A stretch of DNA of 64,000 bases from Microbacterium testaceum. Lineage in GTDB: Bacteria > Actinomycetota > Actinomycetes > Actinomycetales > Microbacteriaceae. The stretch lies in contig NZ_QDFT01000017.1 in the NCBI RefSeq assembly GCF_003075375.1, positions 18 through 64,017 on the forward strand. Direction: 5' to 3'. Below, one piece after another: positions 16,762 through 29,398 of this stretch. The position numbers and the translations under genes are program-made. The notes under the pieces were generated by a model. That model did no database searches and was not told the DNA's origin. It saw only the letters and a list, made by a program, of their open reading frames with translations. How positions within the stretch are numbered: the stretch's first letter is position 1; every line of letters begins with the position of its first letter.

Positions 16762-17243
16762 ACCAGCGTGTGACGGATCTGCTGCGGGGAGCGCGTGAGC
16801 GCCTGGCGGACGCGCCGCGCGAGCGCATCGGCGACCTGCAGGAGGGGCGGCGGCTGCTCGGCATCCCCCGTGCGTCCCGCATCGCGCCGCGGGGTACGGC
16901 CTGGCACCTGGGGGTGCTGTTGCTGACCGACGGCGAGGTGCTCGCGACCGGCGACATCGTGCGGTCGCGCGCCGAGGTGCGCCGCGGTTTCGCCGCCGAG
17001 TCGCAACGTCGGCGTGCGGAGCTCGCGGCCGCCGCGGCGCGCGGGGGAGTCCCCGAGGGCGAGACGGTGCACATCGGCTGGCGGCCCCTCGACCTGGACG
17101 GCCTGGACGCCCGGTCGGCACCCCTGGCCGTGCGCGAGGGCGAAGCGCTCGTGCGCTGGAGCGCCGCCGGCGGCTACATGCCCCTCGAGCGCTACCTCGA
17201 CGAGCGCATCGAGCTGCTGCGGCATCCGCCTGAGCGCGCCTGA
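16758..17243 (+). CDS. Conserved hypothetical protein coupled to the coiled-coil protein
   Basis: 161 residues, Arg-rich. It has a GRRLLGIPRASRIAPRGTAWHLGVLLL segment and a WSAAGGYMPLERYLDER segment near the end. No family with known function is recognised. The GTG start overlaps the upstream stop. Confidence 0.65.
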   Translation: MNQRVTDLLRGARERLADAPRERIGDLQEGRRLLGIPRASRIAPRGTAWHLGVLLLTDGEVLATGDIVRSRAEVRRGFAAESQRRRAELAAAAARGGVPEGETVHIGWRPLDLDGLDARSAPLAVREGEALVRWSAAGGYMPLERYLDERIELLRHPPERA

Positions 17244-17367
17244 CGCGCGCGTCGCGTCGAGGGAGCGATCGGCATAGAGACCCGCGCGCATAGTCGGGGG
17301 GTGGCCGGGTGTCAACAGCCGTGACCGCGACCTTCACGGGAAACGACGCTGGTCTATCGTGAGCGAC

Positions 17368-19581
<2,214 letters not shown>

Positions 19582-19586
19582 GCGAC

Positions 19587-21992
19587 ATGCGGCATCCGCT
19601 CTCGACCTACCGCCTGCAGATCCGCGACAGCTTCACCCTCGACGACGCCGCCGAGGTCACGGGTTATCTCCGTGACCTCGGGGTGTCGTGGGCGTACCTC
19701 TCGCCGCTGCTGGAGGCCACGCCCGGGTCCGACCACGGGTACGACGTCGTCGACGTCACCCGGGTCGACCCCGCGCGGGGAGGCGCCGAGGGGCTCGACC
19801 GGTTCGTGCGCGCCGCGCGCGCCGACGAGCTCGGCATCCTCATCGACATCGTTCCGAACCACATGGGCGTCTCGGAGCCGCGCAGCAACGCGTGGTGGTG
19901 GGACGTCCTGCGTCAGGGCCGCGCGTCGGCCCACGCGGACTCGTTCGACATCGACTGGGAGTTCGGCGACGGCAAGGTGCGGGTGCCGATCCTGGGCGCC
20001 GACCTGGCCGACGAGATCGGCGAGATCTCGTACGACCCGACGCCCGCGGGCGATGCGCCCGACGGTCTGATCCGCTACTACGAGCACGCCTTCCCGGTCG
20101 CGCCGGGGACGGGGACGGATGCCGCGGCCTCGGGCTCGCGGTCCGCGATCGAGCAGCTGCTCGCCGCGCAGAACTTCGAGCTGCGGTTCTGGCAGGACGA
20201 GGCGGCCGACCTCAACTACCGGCGGTTCTTCGCGGTGACGACCCTCGCGGGCGTGCGCGTCGAGCTGCCCGAGGTGTTCGACGCCACGCACGCCGAGATC
20301 CTCCGCTGGGTGCGCGAGGGGCTCGCGGACGGACTGCGCGTGGACCACCCGGACGGCCTCGTCGACCCGGGCGGCTACCTCGACCGGCTCGCCGTCGCCC
20401 TCGAGGACGCCGGCGAGGGCGAGGTCGGCTACGTGCTCGGCGAGAAGATCCTCGAGCACGGCGAAGCCCTGCCCTCGTGGTGGAAGACCGCCGGCACCAC
20501 CGGCTACGACGCTCTCGCCGAGATCGACCGCGTGCTGACCGATCCCGCCGGAGAGGCGGCGTTGGACGCCCTCGATGCGCGCCTGCGCGTCGACAGCGAC
20601 CTCGCGCCGCTGACCGGCTGGCACGACCTGATCCACGACACCAAGCGCAAGATCGCCGACTCGATCCAGGTGTCGGAGATCCGCCGCATCGTGCGGGGGC
20701 TTCCCGCATCGCTTCGCGAGGAGTTCGAGGCCGACGTCCTGCAGGACGCGCTCGCCGAGATCCTCGCCTGCTTCCCCGTCTACCGCTCCTATCTGCCGGC
20801 CGGCCGCGCGCACCTCGACGCCGCCGCGGGCGAGGCCGAGGTGCGCCGCCCCGAACTGGGCGACGTCATCGAGAAGCTCGTCCCGGTGCTCGCCGACACG
20901 AGCCTCGAGGTCGCCTGGCGGTTCCAGCAGACGACCGGTCCCGTGATGGCGAAGGGCGTCGAGGACACCGCGTTCTACCGCTACACCCGCCTGGGCTCGC
21001 TCACCGAGGTGGGCGGCGATCCGGGCGAGTTCTCGCTCGACGTCGCGGGCTTCCACACCGCGCAGGCGCTGCGGCACGCGTCGTGGCCGACCGCCATGAC
21101 CACGCTGTCGACGCACGACACCAAGCGCGGCGAGGACACGCGCGCCCGCATTGCGGTGCTCGCGGAGATCCCCGAACGCTGGGCCGAGGTGCTCGCCGAG
21201 TTCCGCGGCATCGCGTCGACCGGACACGGGCCCTTCGACAACCTGCTCTGGCAGGCGATCGTCGGGGCGTGGCCCGCGTCGGCCTCGACGCCCGAGGGCC
21301 TGAAGGTCTACCGGGAGCGTCTGCACGCGTACGCCGAGAAGGCGGCGCGAGAGGCGTCCGAGGCCACGGGCTGGTGGGAGCAGGACGAGGCCTTCGAGGA
21401 GCGCATGCACGCGGTCGTCGACGCGGCCACCGGACCCGCCGCCGAACGCGTGCGCGCCTTCGTCGACGAGATCTCGCCGGCGGGCTGGTCGAACGGCCTG
21501 TCGGCCAAGCTGCTGCAGATCATGGGCCCCGGCGTCCCCGACGTCTACCAGGGCTCGGAGCTGTGGGAGCAGTCGCTCGTCGACCCCGACAACCGCCGCG
21601 CGGTCGATTTCGCCGAGCGGGCCCGCCTGCTCGCGCAGATCGATGCGCCGGGGGCACGTCCTCCCGCGGTGGATGCCACGGGCGCGGCCAAGCTGCTCGT
21701 GACCTCGCGCGCCCTGCGGCTGCGACGCGAGCACCCGCTCGAGATCTACCGTCCGCTGGAAGCGGCGGGAGTGGCATCCGCTCACGTCGTGGCGTTCGAC
21801 CGCGGCGGCGTGTTCGCCGTGGCGACCCGCCTGCCCCACGGGCTGAAGGCCGCGGGCGGCTGGCGCGACACGGTCGTGCTGCTGCCCGATACGCCCGTCG
21901 TCGACGTGCTGACCGGTCGATCCTTCGCCGGCGGCCCGACCCCCCTGGCCGATCTGCTGGCGTTCCTCCCGGTCGCACTGCTGATCTTCTGA
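19587..21992 (+). CDS. treY: Maltooligosyl trehalose synthase TreY
   Basis: 801 residues, GH13_26. Converts the reducing-end alpha-1,4 bond of malto-oligosaccharides into an alpha,alpha-1,1 bond. Evidence: N-terminal [33 protein letters not shown], nucleophile region [13 protein letters not shown], acid/base in [23 protein letters not shown], and the terminal [25 protein letters not shown]. It lies between glgX (5 bases upstream) and treZ. The ATG at 19587 begins directly at family similarity. Confidence 0.95.
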   Translation: MRHPLSTYRLQIRDSFTLDDAAEVTGYLRDLGVSWAYLSPLLEATPGSDHGYDVVDVTRVDPARGGAEGLDRFVRAARADELGILIDIVPNHMGVSEPRSNAWWWDVLRQGRASAHADSFDIDWEFGDGKVRVPILGADLADEIGEISYDPTPAGDAPDGLIRYYEHAFPVAPGTGTDAAASGSRSAIEQLLAAQNFELRFWQDEAADLNYRRFFAVTTLAGVRVELPEVFDATHAEILRWVREGLADGLRVDHPDGLVDPGGYLDRLAVALEDAGEGEVGYVLGEKILEHGEALPSWWKTAGTTGYDALAEIDRVLTDPAGEAALDALDARLRVDSDLAPLTGWHDLIHDTKRKIADSIQVSEIRRIVRGLPASLREEFEADVLQDALAEILACFPVYRSYLPAGRAHLDAAAGEAEVRRPELGDVIEKLVPVLADTSLEVAWRFQQTTGPVMAKGVEDTAFYRYTRLGSLTEVGGDPGEFSLDVAGFHTAQALRHASWPTAMTTLSTHDTKRGEDTRARIAVLAEIPERWAEVLAEFRGIASTGHGPFDNLLWQAIVGAWPASASTPEGLKVYRERLHAYAEKAAREASEATGWWEQDEAFEERMHAVVDAATGPAAERVRAFVDEISPAGWSNGLSAKLLQIMGPGVPDVYQGSELWEQSLVDPDNRRAVDFAERARLLAQIDAPGARPPAVDATGAAKLLVTSRALRLRREHPLEIYRPLEAAGVASAHVVAFDRGGVFAVATRLPHGLKAAGGWRDTVVLLPDTPVVDVLTGRSFAGGPTPLADLLAFLPVALLIF

Positions 21993-21998
21993 CCCTCT

Positions 21999-22072
21999 CT
22001 TCGCGAGCGCGTGAGGCGCCGGGAATCGCCGCCTCACGCGCTCGCGAAGCGACAATTCCTGGCACCTCACGC
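21999..22072. repeat. Nested inverted-repeat element between treY and treZ
   Basis: A perfect 20-bp stem (21999-22018 with 22030-22049, 11-base loop) begins CTTCGCGAGCGCG. The block GCGTGAGGCGCCGGGAATCG (22009-22028) then recurs inverted at 22053-22072 with 17 of 20 bases matching. The element fills most of the 98-base gap in an otherwise tight operon, so it may be a mobile palindromic repeat, or a hairpin that lowers treZ relative to treY or stabilises the upstream mRNA. Confidence 0.7.
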
Positions 22073-22090
22073 GGAGAGAAGGACACCGGC

Positions 22091-23842
22091 ATGAGCATCG
22101 ACGTTTGGGCACCGAAAGCAGAGCGGGTGCGGCTGCGCCGGTTGGACGACAGCGGCGACACCGTGATCGAGGACATCGAGATGGAGTCCGCGACGGACGG
22201 CTGGTGGACGGCGCCGGTCGACCTGACCGACGGCGAGCGGTACGGCTTCGTGCTGGGCGACGGCGACGATCTGCGTCCCGACCCGCGCTCGCGTCGTCAG
22301 CCCGGCGGCGTGCACGAGGCCTCGGCGTGGTTCGATCCCTCTGTCTACGCGTGGAACGACGCCGCCTGGACGGGCAAGCAGCTCGCCGGCGGTCTGATCT
22401 ACGAGCTGCACCTGGGCACCTTCACCCCCGAGGGGACCCTGGATGCCGCGATCGGCCGGCTCGACCACCTGGTCGATCTCGGGGTGACCCACGTCGAACT
22501 GCTGCCGGTGAACGGCTTCAACGGCACGTGGAACTGGGGCTACGACGGGGTGCTCTGGTACACCGTCCACGAGGCCTACGGCGGACCCGAGGCCTACCAG
22601 CGCTTCGTCGACGCCGCCCACGCGGCGGGGCTGGCCGTCATCCAGGACGTCGTCTACAACCACCTCGGCCCCTCGGGCAACTACCTGCCCGAGTTCGGCG
22701 CGTACCTGCGCGAGGGCAGCCGCAACACCTGGGGCGACTCGGTCAACCTCGATGAGGACGCCGTGCGCGCCTACATCGTCGAGAACGCCCTGATGTGGAT
22801 GAGCGATTACCACGTCGACGGTCTTCGCCTGGATGCCGTGCACGCGCTGCTCGACCATCGCGACCCGCACGTGCTGCAGGAGATCGCCGAGCGCACCGAC
22901 GCCCTGTCGGCGCACCGCGGCATCCCGCTCACGACCATCGCCGAGAGCGACATGAACGACCCGAAGCTGATCCTCCCCCGCGAGGCCGGCGGCTACGGAC
23001 TCACGGCGCAGTGGTCGGACGACTGGCATCACACGGCGCACGTCGCCCTGACCGGCGAGACGACCGGCTACTACGAGGACTTCGCCGACCTCGACGCCTT
23101 CCGCAAGGTCAGCGAGGGCGGCTTCTTCCACGACGGCACCTACTCGTCGTTCCGCGAGGAGAAGCACGGCAAGCCGATCCCGGACGACGTGCCCAACTGG
23201 CGACTCGTCACCTGCGCGCAAGACCACGACCAGATCGGCAATCGCGCCGCCGGAGACCGCCTGTCGCAGACGCTCGGCTACGACCGGCTCGCCGCCGCCG
23301 CCGTGCTGACCCTCACCGCTCCCGGAACGCCGATGCTGTTCATGGGCGAGGAGTGGGGCGCCACGACCCCGTGGCAGTTCTTCACCTCGCACCCCGAGCC
23401 CGAGCTCGGCAAGCTCACCGCCGAGGGGCGCATCGCCGAGTTCGCCAAGATGGGCTGGGACGAGGACAGCGTCCCCGACCCGCAGGACCCCTCGACGTTC
23501 GAGAACTCGAAGCTCGACTGGGACGAGGTCGGCGAGGGCGATCACGCCCAGCTGCTGGGTCTGTACCGCGAGCTGGCGAAGCTCCGCCGCGAGCGTCCCG
23601 AGCTGACCGATCCCTCCCGCGAGGGCCTGTCTGCCGCGGCGCGCGAGGCCGAGGGCGGGCGCGTCTACGAACTGCACCGCGGCGACCTGATGGTCGTGGT
23701 GAACCTCTCGGATGCCGAGGCCTCGGCATCCGTCGCCCCCGGCGCCCGCGTCCTGCTGGCCACCGCCGAGGGCGTGGTGCTCGACGGCTCCGCCGTCACC
23801 GTTCCCGCGGGAGCCAGCGCGATCGTCGCCCCCGCGCTCTGA
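22091..23842 (+). CDS. treZ: Malto-oligosyltrehalose trehalohydrolase TreZ
   Basis: 583 residues, GH13_10. Cleaves the trehalose unit from maltooligosyl trehalose made by TreY. Features: N-terminal beta domain, [24 protein letters not shown], nucleophile Asp in [11 protein letters not shown] (about 246-256), acid Glu in [21 protein letters not shown], and [20 protein letters not shown], a strong TreZ signature. GGAGAGAAGG lies upstream of the ATG. Last gene of glgX-treY-treZ; a terminator follows. Confidence 0.95.
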   Translation: MSIDVWAPKAERVRLRRLDDSGDTVIEDIEMESATDGWWTAPVDLTDGERYGFVLGDGDDLRPDPRSRRQPGGVHEASAWFDPSVYAWNDAAWTGKQLAGGLIYELHLGTFTPEGTLDAAIGRLDHLVDLGVTHVELLPVNGFNGTWNWGYDGVLWYTVHEAYGGPEAYQRFVDAAHAAGLAVIQDVVYNHLGPSGNYLPEFGAYLREGSRNTWGDSVNLDEDAVRAYIVENALMWMSDYHVDGLRLDAVHALLDHRDPHVLQEIAERTDALSAHRGIPLTTIAESDMNDPKLILPREAGGYGLTAQWSDDWHHTAHVALTGETTGYYEDFADLDAFRKVSEGGFFHDGTYSSFREEKHGKPIPDDVPNWRLVTCAQDHDQIGNRAAGDRLSQTLGYDRLAAAAVLTLTAPGTPMLFMGEEWGATTPWQFFTSHPEPELGKLTAEGRIAEFAKMGWDEDSVPDPQDPSTFENSKLDWDEVGEGDHAQLLGLYRELAKLRRERPELTDPSREGLSAAAREAEGGRVYELHRGDLMVVVNLSDAEASASVAPGARVLLATAEGVVLDGSAVTVPAGASAIVAPAL

Positions 23843-23851
23843 CCGGCCGCC

Positions 23852-23882
23852 GACGGCCCCGCTCCTCCGGGGCGGGGCCGTC
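23852..23882. terminator. Terminator between treZ and the ROK gene
   Basis: An 11-bp stem GACGGCCCCGC with its complement and a 9-base loop. It overlaps the stop codon of the convergent ROK gene, so it can serve both strands. Confidence 0.75.
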
Positions 23883-24999
23883 AGCGTGCGAGGTCGATAC
23901 GGCCCATCGCGGCCTGGATGGCGACCGCGGCCGCTCCGCGTGCCCACGCCGTGAACCCGGAGTGGTCCGGGTGGAGCGATACGGGGGACGCCGAGGGCGG
24001 GCGGAGCTGCGAGACCGCCGCCTCGGTGCGTTCGCGCAGCAGGTCGAAGGCCTGCATCCCCTCGCCCGCGAGCACGACGTCGGAATGCAGCGAGAGGGTG
24101 GTCGCGAGGGCGCAGAGCGCGCCGAGGGCGTCGCCCGTGTCGGCGAACAGTTCGCGCAGCACCGGGTCCCCGGCGCGTGCGAGGGCGATCGCGTCATCGA
24201 AGCCGATCGCGCGCCCGAGGGCCCGCGACGCCCGCCGCTCGACCGCCGTGGTGGTCAGCAGGGCGTCGGCGCAGCCGCGGTGCCCGAGCGGGCAGGGCGG
24301 GCCGTCCGCGCGGAGCGGCAGATGGCCGACCGTGCCGATTCCGGCGTCGGGGGTGCGCACCGTTCGACCGTCGACGACCAGCCCCAGGCCCACCCCGGCG
24401 CCGATCGTGACGACGAGGAATCCGGGGATGCCGCGCCCCACCCCGAACCAGCGTTCGGCCTCGGCGAGGGCCACGACGTCGTTCTCGATCGCCACGGGGA
24501 CGTCGAGCACGTCCTCGAGCGTCCGGGCGAGGGGGACGTCGTGCCAGTCGAGGAACGGGGCATGGACGGCGACGCCGTCGGCGACGTGCCCGCCGAGGCT
24601 CACGCCCACCCCGCGGACGTCGTCCCGACCGAGGGCTTCGACCGCCTCGACGATCGCGAGGCACGCGCCCCGGGGCGAGGGGTCGTCGAGCGGCCGGTCC
24701 CGCGCGTCGAGCAGGTCGGCGCGGACGTCGGTCGCCACGACGTGCACGCGGTCGCCGGTGAGCTTGACGCCGACGAACGTCCCCGCCGCGGGCGAGATGT
24801 CGAGGGGGCGCGAGGGGCGGCCCACCGTGCCGTCGCCGTCATCGTCGAGCTCGATGAGCACGCCGGCGGACAGGAGCGGTCGAGCCAGCCGCGTCAGGCT
24901 CGCGGGCGAGAGGTGCAGGCGCGCGGCGAGGGTGCGCCGCGACAGCGGCCCGTGCAGCAGCACCTCGCGGGCGACGGCGGACTCGCTCTCGGTGAGCAC
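23881..24999 (-). CDS. ROK-family transcriptional regulator
   Basis: 372 residues. An N-terminal winged helix (SRRTLAARLHLSPASLTRLARPLLSAG, about 19-45) is joined to a sugar-kinase-like ROK domain with the glycine-rich VTIGAGVGLGLVVDG and the zinc-site region GTVGHLPL.....CPLGHRGCADAL. Such proteins usually repress sugar genes and respond to the free sugar. GGAGG precedes the start. The gene is divergent from the alpha-galactosidase with only 56 bases between, so it very probably controls that gene and itself. Confidence 0.9.
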   Translation of the reverse strand: MLTESESAVAREVLLHGPLSRRTLAARLHLSPASLTRLARPLLSAGVLIELDDDGDGTVGRPSRPLDISPAAGTFVGVKLTGDRVHVVATDVRADLLDARDRPLDDPSPRGACLAIVEAVEALGRDDVRGVGVSLGGHVADGVAVHAPFLDWHDVPLARTLEDVLDVPVAIENDVVALAEAERWFGVGRGIPGFLVVTIGAGVGLGLVVDGRTVRTPDAGIGTVGHLPLRADGPPCPLGHRGCADALLTTTAVERRASRALGRAIGFDDAIALARAGDPVLRELFADTGDALGALCALATTLSLHSDVVLAGEGMQAFDLLRERTEAAVSQLRPPSASPVSLHPDHSGFTAWARGAAAVAIQAAMGRIDLAR

Positions 25000-25055
25000 G
25001 GCAACCTCCTTCGCCGGTCGGATCGACCAATATGTTCCGTGATAAAAATAATGCC

Positions 25056-27176
25056 ATGTCGCACTCCGCTCCGACGGCCCTCCACCTGCGCAACGGGGGG
25101 ACGAGCGTCGTCGTCGACCTCACCGCGCCCGCCCTGATCCACTGGGGGCCCGACCTCGGCGACCTCTCGCCGGAGGACCTGTCGTCGATGGTCGTCGCGG
25201 CGCAACCGCAGCGCGTTTCGGGCGGGATCGACCAGACCCCTCGCCTGACCCTCGTCCCGACCGCGGCGGCGGGCTGGCCCGGTACTCCCGGGTTCGAGGG
25301 CGGGCGCGGCGGAGTGGTGCAGGGAACGGTCTTCTCGCTGGCATCCGCCGAGCCCCGGTCCACCGGCGCGACCCTGCACCTCGTCGACGAGCAGCGCGCG
25401 ATCCGCCTGCGCGTCGAGCTCGACGTGGGTGCCGCCGGGCTCGTCACCCAGCGCCTCACCGTCGTGAACGACGGCGTCGACGATCTCGTCGTCCAGACGC
25501 TGCAGCCGACGTTCCCGCTGCCGTGGGACGCGACCGAGATCCTCGACACGACCGGCCGGCACCTGCGCGAGCGCTCCTCGCAGCGTCACGCCTTCACCTT
25601 CGGCACGCACGTGCGCGAGAGCCGCCGCGGGCGCCCCGGCGCCGACGCGACGCTGCTGCTGGCGGCCGGGCGCCCCGGCTTCGGTTTCGAGAACGGCCGG
25701 GTGCACGGCATCCACGTCGCCTGGAGCGGAAACCAGCGCGTCCTCGCCGAACGCCTGCCGCTGGGCGAGGCGCTGCTCGCGGGCGGCGAGCTCACCGCGT
25801 GGGGAGAGATCGTGCTCGGCCCCGGCGGCGAGGTGTCCTCGCCGACCGTCTACGGGTCGTGGGGCGAGGGCCTCGACCAGCTCGCGGCGCGCTTCCACGA
25901 CGCGTGGCGGGCACGGCCGCAGCACCCCGCGCGCCCTCGCCCGATCACGCTGAACACGTGGGAGGCGGTGTACTTCGACCACCGCCTGCCGAAGCTCCTC
26001 GAGCTCGCCGACGTCGCCGCCGGGATCGGCGTCGAACGGTTCGTGCTGGACGACGGCTGGTTCCGCCACCGCCGCGACGACACCGCGGGACTGGGGGACT
26101 GGTACGTCGACGAGGGCGTCTGGCCCGACGGGCTGAGCCCGCTCGCCGACCACGTCGTCGGACTCGGCATGGAGTTCGGCCTCTGGTTCGAGCCCGAGAT
26201 GGTCAACCCCGACAGCGACGTCGCGCGCGCCCACCCCGAATGGATCCTGCGCGGCCGCGACGAACTGCCGCCCTCCGCCCGCCAGCAGCAGGTGCTCAAC
26301 CTGGCGAACGCCGACGCGTACGCGTACATCCTCGAGCGCATGACCGAGGTGCTCCGGACCTACCCGATCGCCTACGTCAAGTGGGACCACAATCGCGACC
26401 TCGTGGATGCCGCGACCGGTCCCGGCGGCGGTTCGGCCGTGCACGCCCACACGCTCGCCGTCTACCGGCTGATCGACGAGCTGAAGGCCGTGTTCCCCGG
26501 CCTCGAGATCGAGAGCTGCGCCTCGGGCGGGGCGCGGGTGGATCTCGGCATCCTGGACCGTAGCGACCGCATCTGGACGAGCGACTGCCTCGATCCCGTC
26601 GAGCGGCTCGAGACGCAGCGCTACACCGCGCTGGTCGTCCCGCCCGAGATGATGGGCATGCACCTGACCACCCCGCACGTGCACTCGACCGGTCGCACCG
26701 TCTCGCTCGCGTTCAGCGGAGCGGTGGCGCTGTTCGGGCACTTCGGCATCGAGTGGGACCTCACCACCCTCGAAGACCGCGACCGCGCGCTCGTGGGCGA
26801 GTGGGTGGCCCTCGCGCGGCGGGTGCGCCCGCTGGTGGCGACCGGGCGGCTCGTCACCGTCGACACCACCGACCCGGGCCTCGACGTGCGCGGCGTGGTC
26901 GCGGCCGATCGCGACCGGGCGTTCTTCACGATCGCGCAGACCCAGACGCTCATCGCCTCGCCGGCGGGACGCGTGCGACTGCCCGGACTCGACCCCGACC
27001 GCTCGTACCGTGTGCGCCTGGTCACCCCCGGGGGCGTCGTGCAGGAGCCGGCGCAGTCGCCGCTGCCGTGGGCGCACCACGACACGGTGCTGACCGGTCG
27101 TCAGCTGGCCGAGGCCGGCATCCGTCCGCCCGTGCAGAACCCGCAGCAGGCGGTGGTGGTGGAGCTGACGGCGTGA
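25056..27176 (+). CDS. GH36 alpha-galactosidase
   Basis: 706 residues. Releases terminal alpha-galactose from melibiose/raffinose-type sugars. The catalytic nucleophile is Asp in YVKWDHNRD (about residue 443) and the acid/base is Asp in IWTSDCLDP (about 508). An N-terminal beta-sandwich of about 300 residues and DDGWFRHRRDD at the barrel start are typical of the family. No signal peptide, so it acts in the cytoplasm. Of three in-frame ATG-type starts, 25056 is preferred: an AT-rich -10-like AAAAAT ends 6 nt before it and there is no Shine-Dalgarno. Regulation by the divergent ROK protein is inferred. Confidence 0.92.
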   Translation: MSHSAPTALHLRNGGTSVVVDLTAPALIHWGPDLGDLSPEDLSSMVVAAQPQRVSGGIDQTPRLTLVPTAAAGWPGTPGFEGGRGGVVQGTVFSLASAEPRSTGATLHLVDEQRAIRLRVELDVGAAGLVTQRLTVVNDGVDDLVVQTLQPTFPLPWDATEILDTTGRHLRERSSQRHAFTFGTHVRESRRGRPGADATLLLAAGRPGFGFENGRVHGIHVAWSGNQRVLAERLPLGEALLAGGELTAWGEIVLGPGGEVSSPTVYGSWGEGLDQLAARFHDAWRARPQHPARPRPITLNTWEAVYFDHRLPKLLELADVAAGIGVERFVLDDGWFRHRRDDTAGLGDWYVDEGVWPDGLSPLADHVVGLGMEFGLWFEPEMVNPDSDVARAHPEWILRGRDELPPSARQQQVLNLANADAYAYILERMTEVLRTYPIAYVKWDHNRDLVDAATGPGGGSAVHAHTLAVYRLIDELKAVFPGLEIESCASGGARVDLGILDRSDRIWTSDCLDPVERLETQRYTALVVPPEMMGMHLTTPHVHSTGRTVSLAFSGAVALFGHFGIEWDLTTLEDRDRALVGEWVALARRVRPLVATGRLVTVDTTDPGLDVRGVVAADRDRAFFTIAQTQTLIASPAGRVRLPGLDPDRSYRVRLVTPGGVVQEPAQSPLPWAHHDTVLTGRQLAEAGIRPPVQNPQQAVVVELTA

Positions 27177-27177
27177 G

Positions 27178-27198
27178 CATCGCCGGCCGGGGGCGATG
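27178..27198. terminator. Weak hairpin between alpha-galactosidase and exchanger genes
   Basis: A 7-bp stem CATCGCC/GGCGATG with a 7-base GC-rich loop lies immediately after the alpha-galactosidase stop, between convergent genes. Confidence 0.4.
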
Positions 27199-27215
27199 AC
27201 GCGTCGCGATCGGGC

Positions 27216-28262
27216 TCAGCCCGCGACCGCGAACAGCCCGGCCACGCCCACCGCGTAGAGCACGAGGACGACGAACGAGTCGACGCCCATACCGATGAGG
27301 CGGCGGCGGGGGCGGAAGATGAGCCCGACCACGTAGACGAGGGTCAACAGCGCCGCCAGCGCCGTCAGGTAGATGTCGGCGCCGTTCGCGCGCGGCAGCA
27401 CGGCCGACCCCGAGATCACCGTGGCGAGCAGGAACAGCACGGGCAAGAAGGCGTTGCCGCCGAAGATGTCGCTGATCGCCAGGTTGTCGTCGCCCTGCCT
27501 GATCGCCTGCAGGCCCGTGGAGATCTCGGGCAGGGACGTCGCGAGCGCCAGTACGGTCGCGCCGAACAGCACTCCCGACAGGCCGATCTGCGACGAGGCC
27601 GCGTCGCCCGCGCGCTCCAGGACCACACCGGCCCCGAGCGTGGCGAGCGCCGAGAGCGAGAAGACGACGACCGCCTTCCTCGTCCCCATCCTCTTGCGGT
27701 CCGTCGTCTTCGCGGGCTTCGGGGTCGCGTCGGGAGCCCGGCCGTCCTCGTGCCAGGGCAGGTGCGCGCCGGCGCGCTGGACGAGGATCAGACCGACGAT
27801 CCACAGGGCGGCGATCAGCACCACGTCGGGGGTCAGGCGCAGCACCTCGAGGCCGTCCGGCAGCTGGCTGCCCGCGATGACCACCGCGAGGACGGCGACC
27901 ACCACCAGGCCCTCGAGGACCAGTGTGAGGGATGCCGCGCGGTACGTCAGCGGCTTCACCCCGCGTCCGCGCTTGCCGAACGCGTCGAGGATCACGAGCA
28001 CCACGGTCTGCAGGGCGATCCCGCCCAGGATGTTGCCGACGGCCACCTCGAGGTTGCCCGCCATCGCGGCCGACACGGTGATCGCGATCTCGGGCAGGTT
28101 CGTGGCCACCGCCAGGACGATCAGCCCGCCCAGCGCGCTGCCGAGATGCAGGCGCGCATCGAGGACGTCGGTCGCCTTGGACAGCTGGATGCCGGCCACC
28201 CACACCACCGCGGCGGCGGCGACGAAGATGACGACGAGAAGAGCGAGAGGCAGCGAGTCCAC
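27216..28262 (-). CDS. Calcium/cation antiporter (CaCA) family membrane protein
   Basis: 348 residues, about 10-11 membrane helices in two halves around a charged loop (residues 178-198). Both halves carry the alpha-repeat of Na/Ca exchangers: LAVATNLPEIA with GNILGG in the first, LALATSLPEIS with DIFGGNAF in the second. The first residue of the usual GN motif is replaced by Asp in the second repeat, so ion specificity may differ from the typical calcium/sodium exchanger. The GTG start has no clear Shine-Dalgarno. Confidence 0.85.
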   Translation of the reverse strand: MDSLPLALLVVIFVAAAAVVWVAGIQLSKATDVLDARLHLGSALGGLIVLAVATNLPEIAITVSAAMAGNLEVAVGNILGGIALQTVVLVILDAFGKRGRGVKPLTYRAASLTLVLEGLVVVAVLAVVIAGSQLPDGLEVLRLTPDVVLIAALWIVGLILVQRAGAHLPWHEDGRAPDATPKPAKTTDRKRMGTRKAVVVFSLSALATLGAGVVLERAGDAASSQIGLSGVLFGATVLALATSLPEISTGLQAIRQGDDNLAISDIFGGNAFLPVLFLLATVISGSAVLPRANGADIYLTALAALLTLVYVVGLIFRPRRRLIGMGVDSFVVLVLYAVGVAGLFAVAG

Positions 28263-28332
28263 GGCCCGATTACACGCCCCGCGGCCGTGGTGCGCGTGCC
28301 GCTTGCGCGGGGGAGCGCGAGGGCCTAGGCGC

Positions 28333-29148
28333 TCAGTCGACGCTCGGGCGGACCAGCCGCAGGACGCTCACCGCGACGGGCGGCAGCAGCACGATCACGG
28401 CGACGATGATCGCCGTGACCCCGATGGGTCCGCTCTGCGGCTCACCGGTGAAGCGCTCCACGGCGAGCCAGCTCAGACCCCACGCGAGGGCGATCGCGGG
28501 CGTGACGCGCCAGCCGCTGCGCCACGCGATGGCCAGACCGATGAGGGCCACCACGAGCAGGACGGCGATGCCGATGGCATCCGCTGCGCCCTCCCACTCC
28601 GCGGGGACGATGGTCGTGAGCCACGCGGCCGTGTTGGCGACGGTGGCGAGGGTGACCCAGCCCAGGTGCAGACCGGTCACGCCGTCGATCAGCACGGAGT
28701 CCGCGAAGCCGCCCCGGGGTTCGCGGGTCGCGACCGCGACGCGGAACGTCCAGCCGAGGGCCGCGAGGAGCAGCACGATCACGACCACCGTGAGAAAAAG
28801 CGTGCCGAAGCGCGCCGCCACCAGCCACAGGCCGTTCAGGGTCATGGTCAGCGCGATGAGCCAGCCGAGCGCGCGCTGGCGGGGGTTCGTGCGCTGACCG
28901 GGCAGGGCCTGCCAGATCGCGTACGCGATGAGCCCCAGGTAGATGACCGACCAGATCGAGAAGGCGGGCCCGGCCGGGGCGAGATAGGAACCGCTCGTGC
29001 TGAGGGCTCCGCCCTGCTGATCCTCGACCGCGGTGCTGCCGAAGGCCCCGGCGCCGATGACCGCCGCGATCAGCATGAACGACAGGGCGGAGAGGACGAC
29101 GATCTGGCGAGCGAGGTCCGAGCCCCGCCATGCGGCTGTTGCGTTCAT
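28333..29148 (-). CDS. TspO/MBR-like (tryptophan-rich sensory protein) membrane protein
   Basis: 271 residues, about eight hydrophobic helices. APAGPAFSIWSVIYLGLIAYAIWQ (about 56-79) matches the TspO-type opening, and a later W-rich region follows the same pattern; the protein is longer than bacterial TspO (about 160 residues). Function in the family: binding of tetrapyrroles or related small molecules, poorly defined. TAGTGT ends 7 nt before the ATG. The promoter carries CTAG-n5-CTAG next to it, which might be an operator. Confidence 0.75.
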   Translation of the reverse strand: MNATAAWRGSDLARQIVVLSALSFMLIAAVIGAGAFGSTAVEDQQGGALSTSGSYLAPAGPAFSIWSVIYLGLIAYAIWQALPGQRTNPRQRALGWLIALTMTLNGLWLVAARFGTLFLTVVVIVLLLAALGWTFRVAVATREPRGGFADSVLIDGVTGLHLGWVTLATVANTAAWLTTIVPAEWEGAADAIGIAVLLVVALIGLAIAWRSGWRVTPAIALAWGLSWLAVERFTGEPQSGPIGVTAIIVAVIVLLPPVAVSVLRLVRPSVD

Positions 29149-29243
29149 GAGTAGAACACTAGAAAAGCTAGGTAAATACCGGGCTCGGGGTTGACAGCGG
29201 CGGGGAGGGGGCGTTCGTGCCTGGGGTGGCCGGCTCGGCGGCT

Positions 29244-29338
29244 CCGGTGGGTCGGCAGACCGGTAGGCCGGCAGACCGGTAGGCCGGTAGGCCGGTAGCC
29301 CGGTAGCCCGGTAGCCCGGAGTCCGGCAGACCGGCAGC
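29244..29338. repeat. 8-bp tandem array, about 12 units
   Basis: Consecutive 8-base units of the type CCGGTAGG, CCGGCAGA and CCGGTAGC, with one 7-base unit, lie between the TspO-like and glutamine amidotransferase genes. Pure slippage-type repeat with no coding potential; copy number should vary between strains. Confidence 0.85.
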
Positions 29339-29398
29339 TCAGGCGACGACGGCGGCTCAGGCGGCGACGGCGGCCGGCGGGTTCAGGCGGCGACGGCG
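29338..29398. repeat. Tandem copies of the 3' end of the glutamine amidotransferase gene
   Basis: CTCAGGCGACGACGGCGG (29338-29355), CTCAGGCGGCGACGGCGG (29356-29373) and the gene's own end TTCAGGCGGCGACGGCG (29382-29398). Each copy reads, on the minus strand, as the codons for Ala-Val-Ala-Ala (first copy Ala-Val-Val-Ala) and a TGA stop. Confidence 0.8.
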
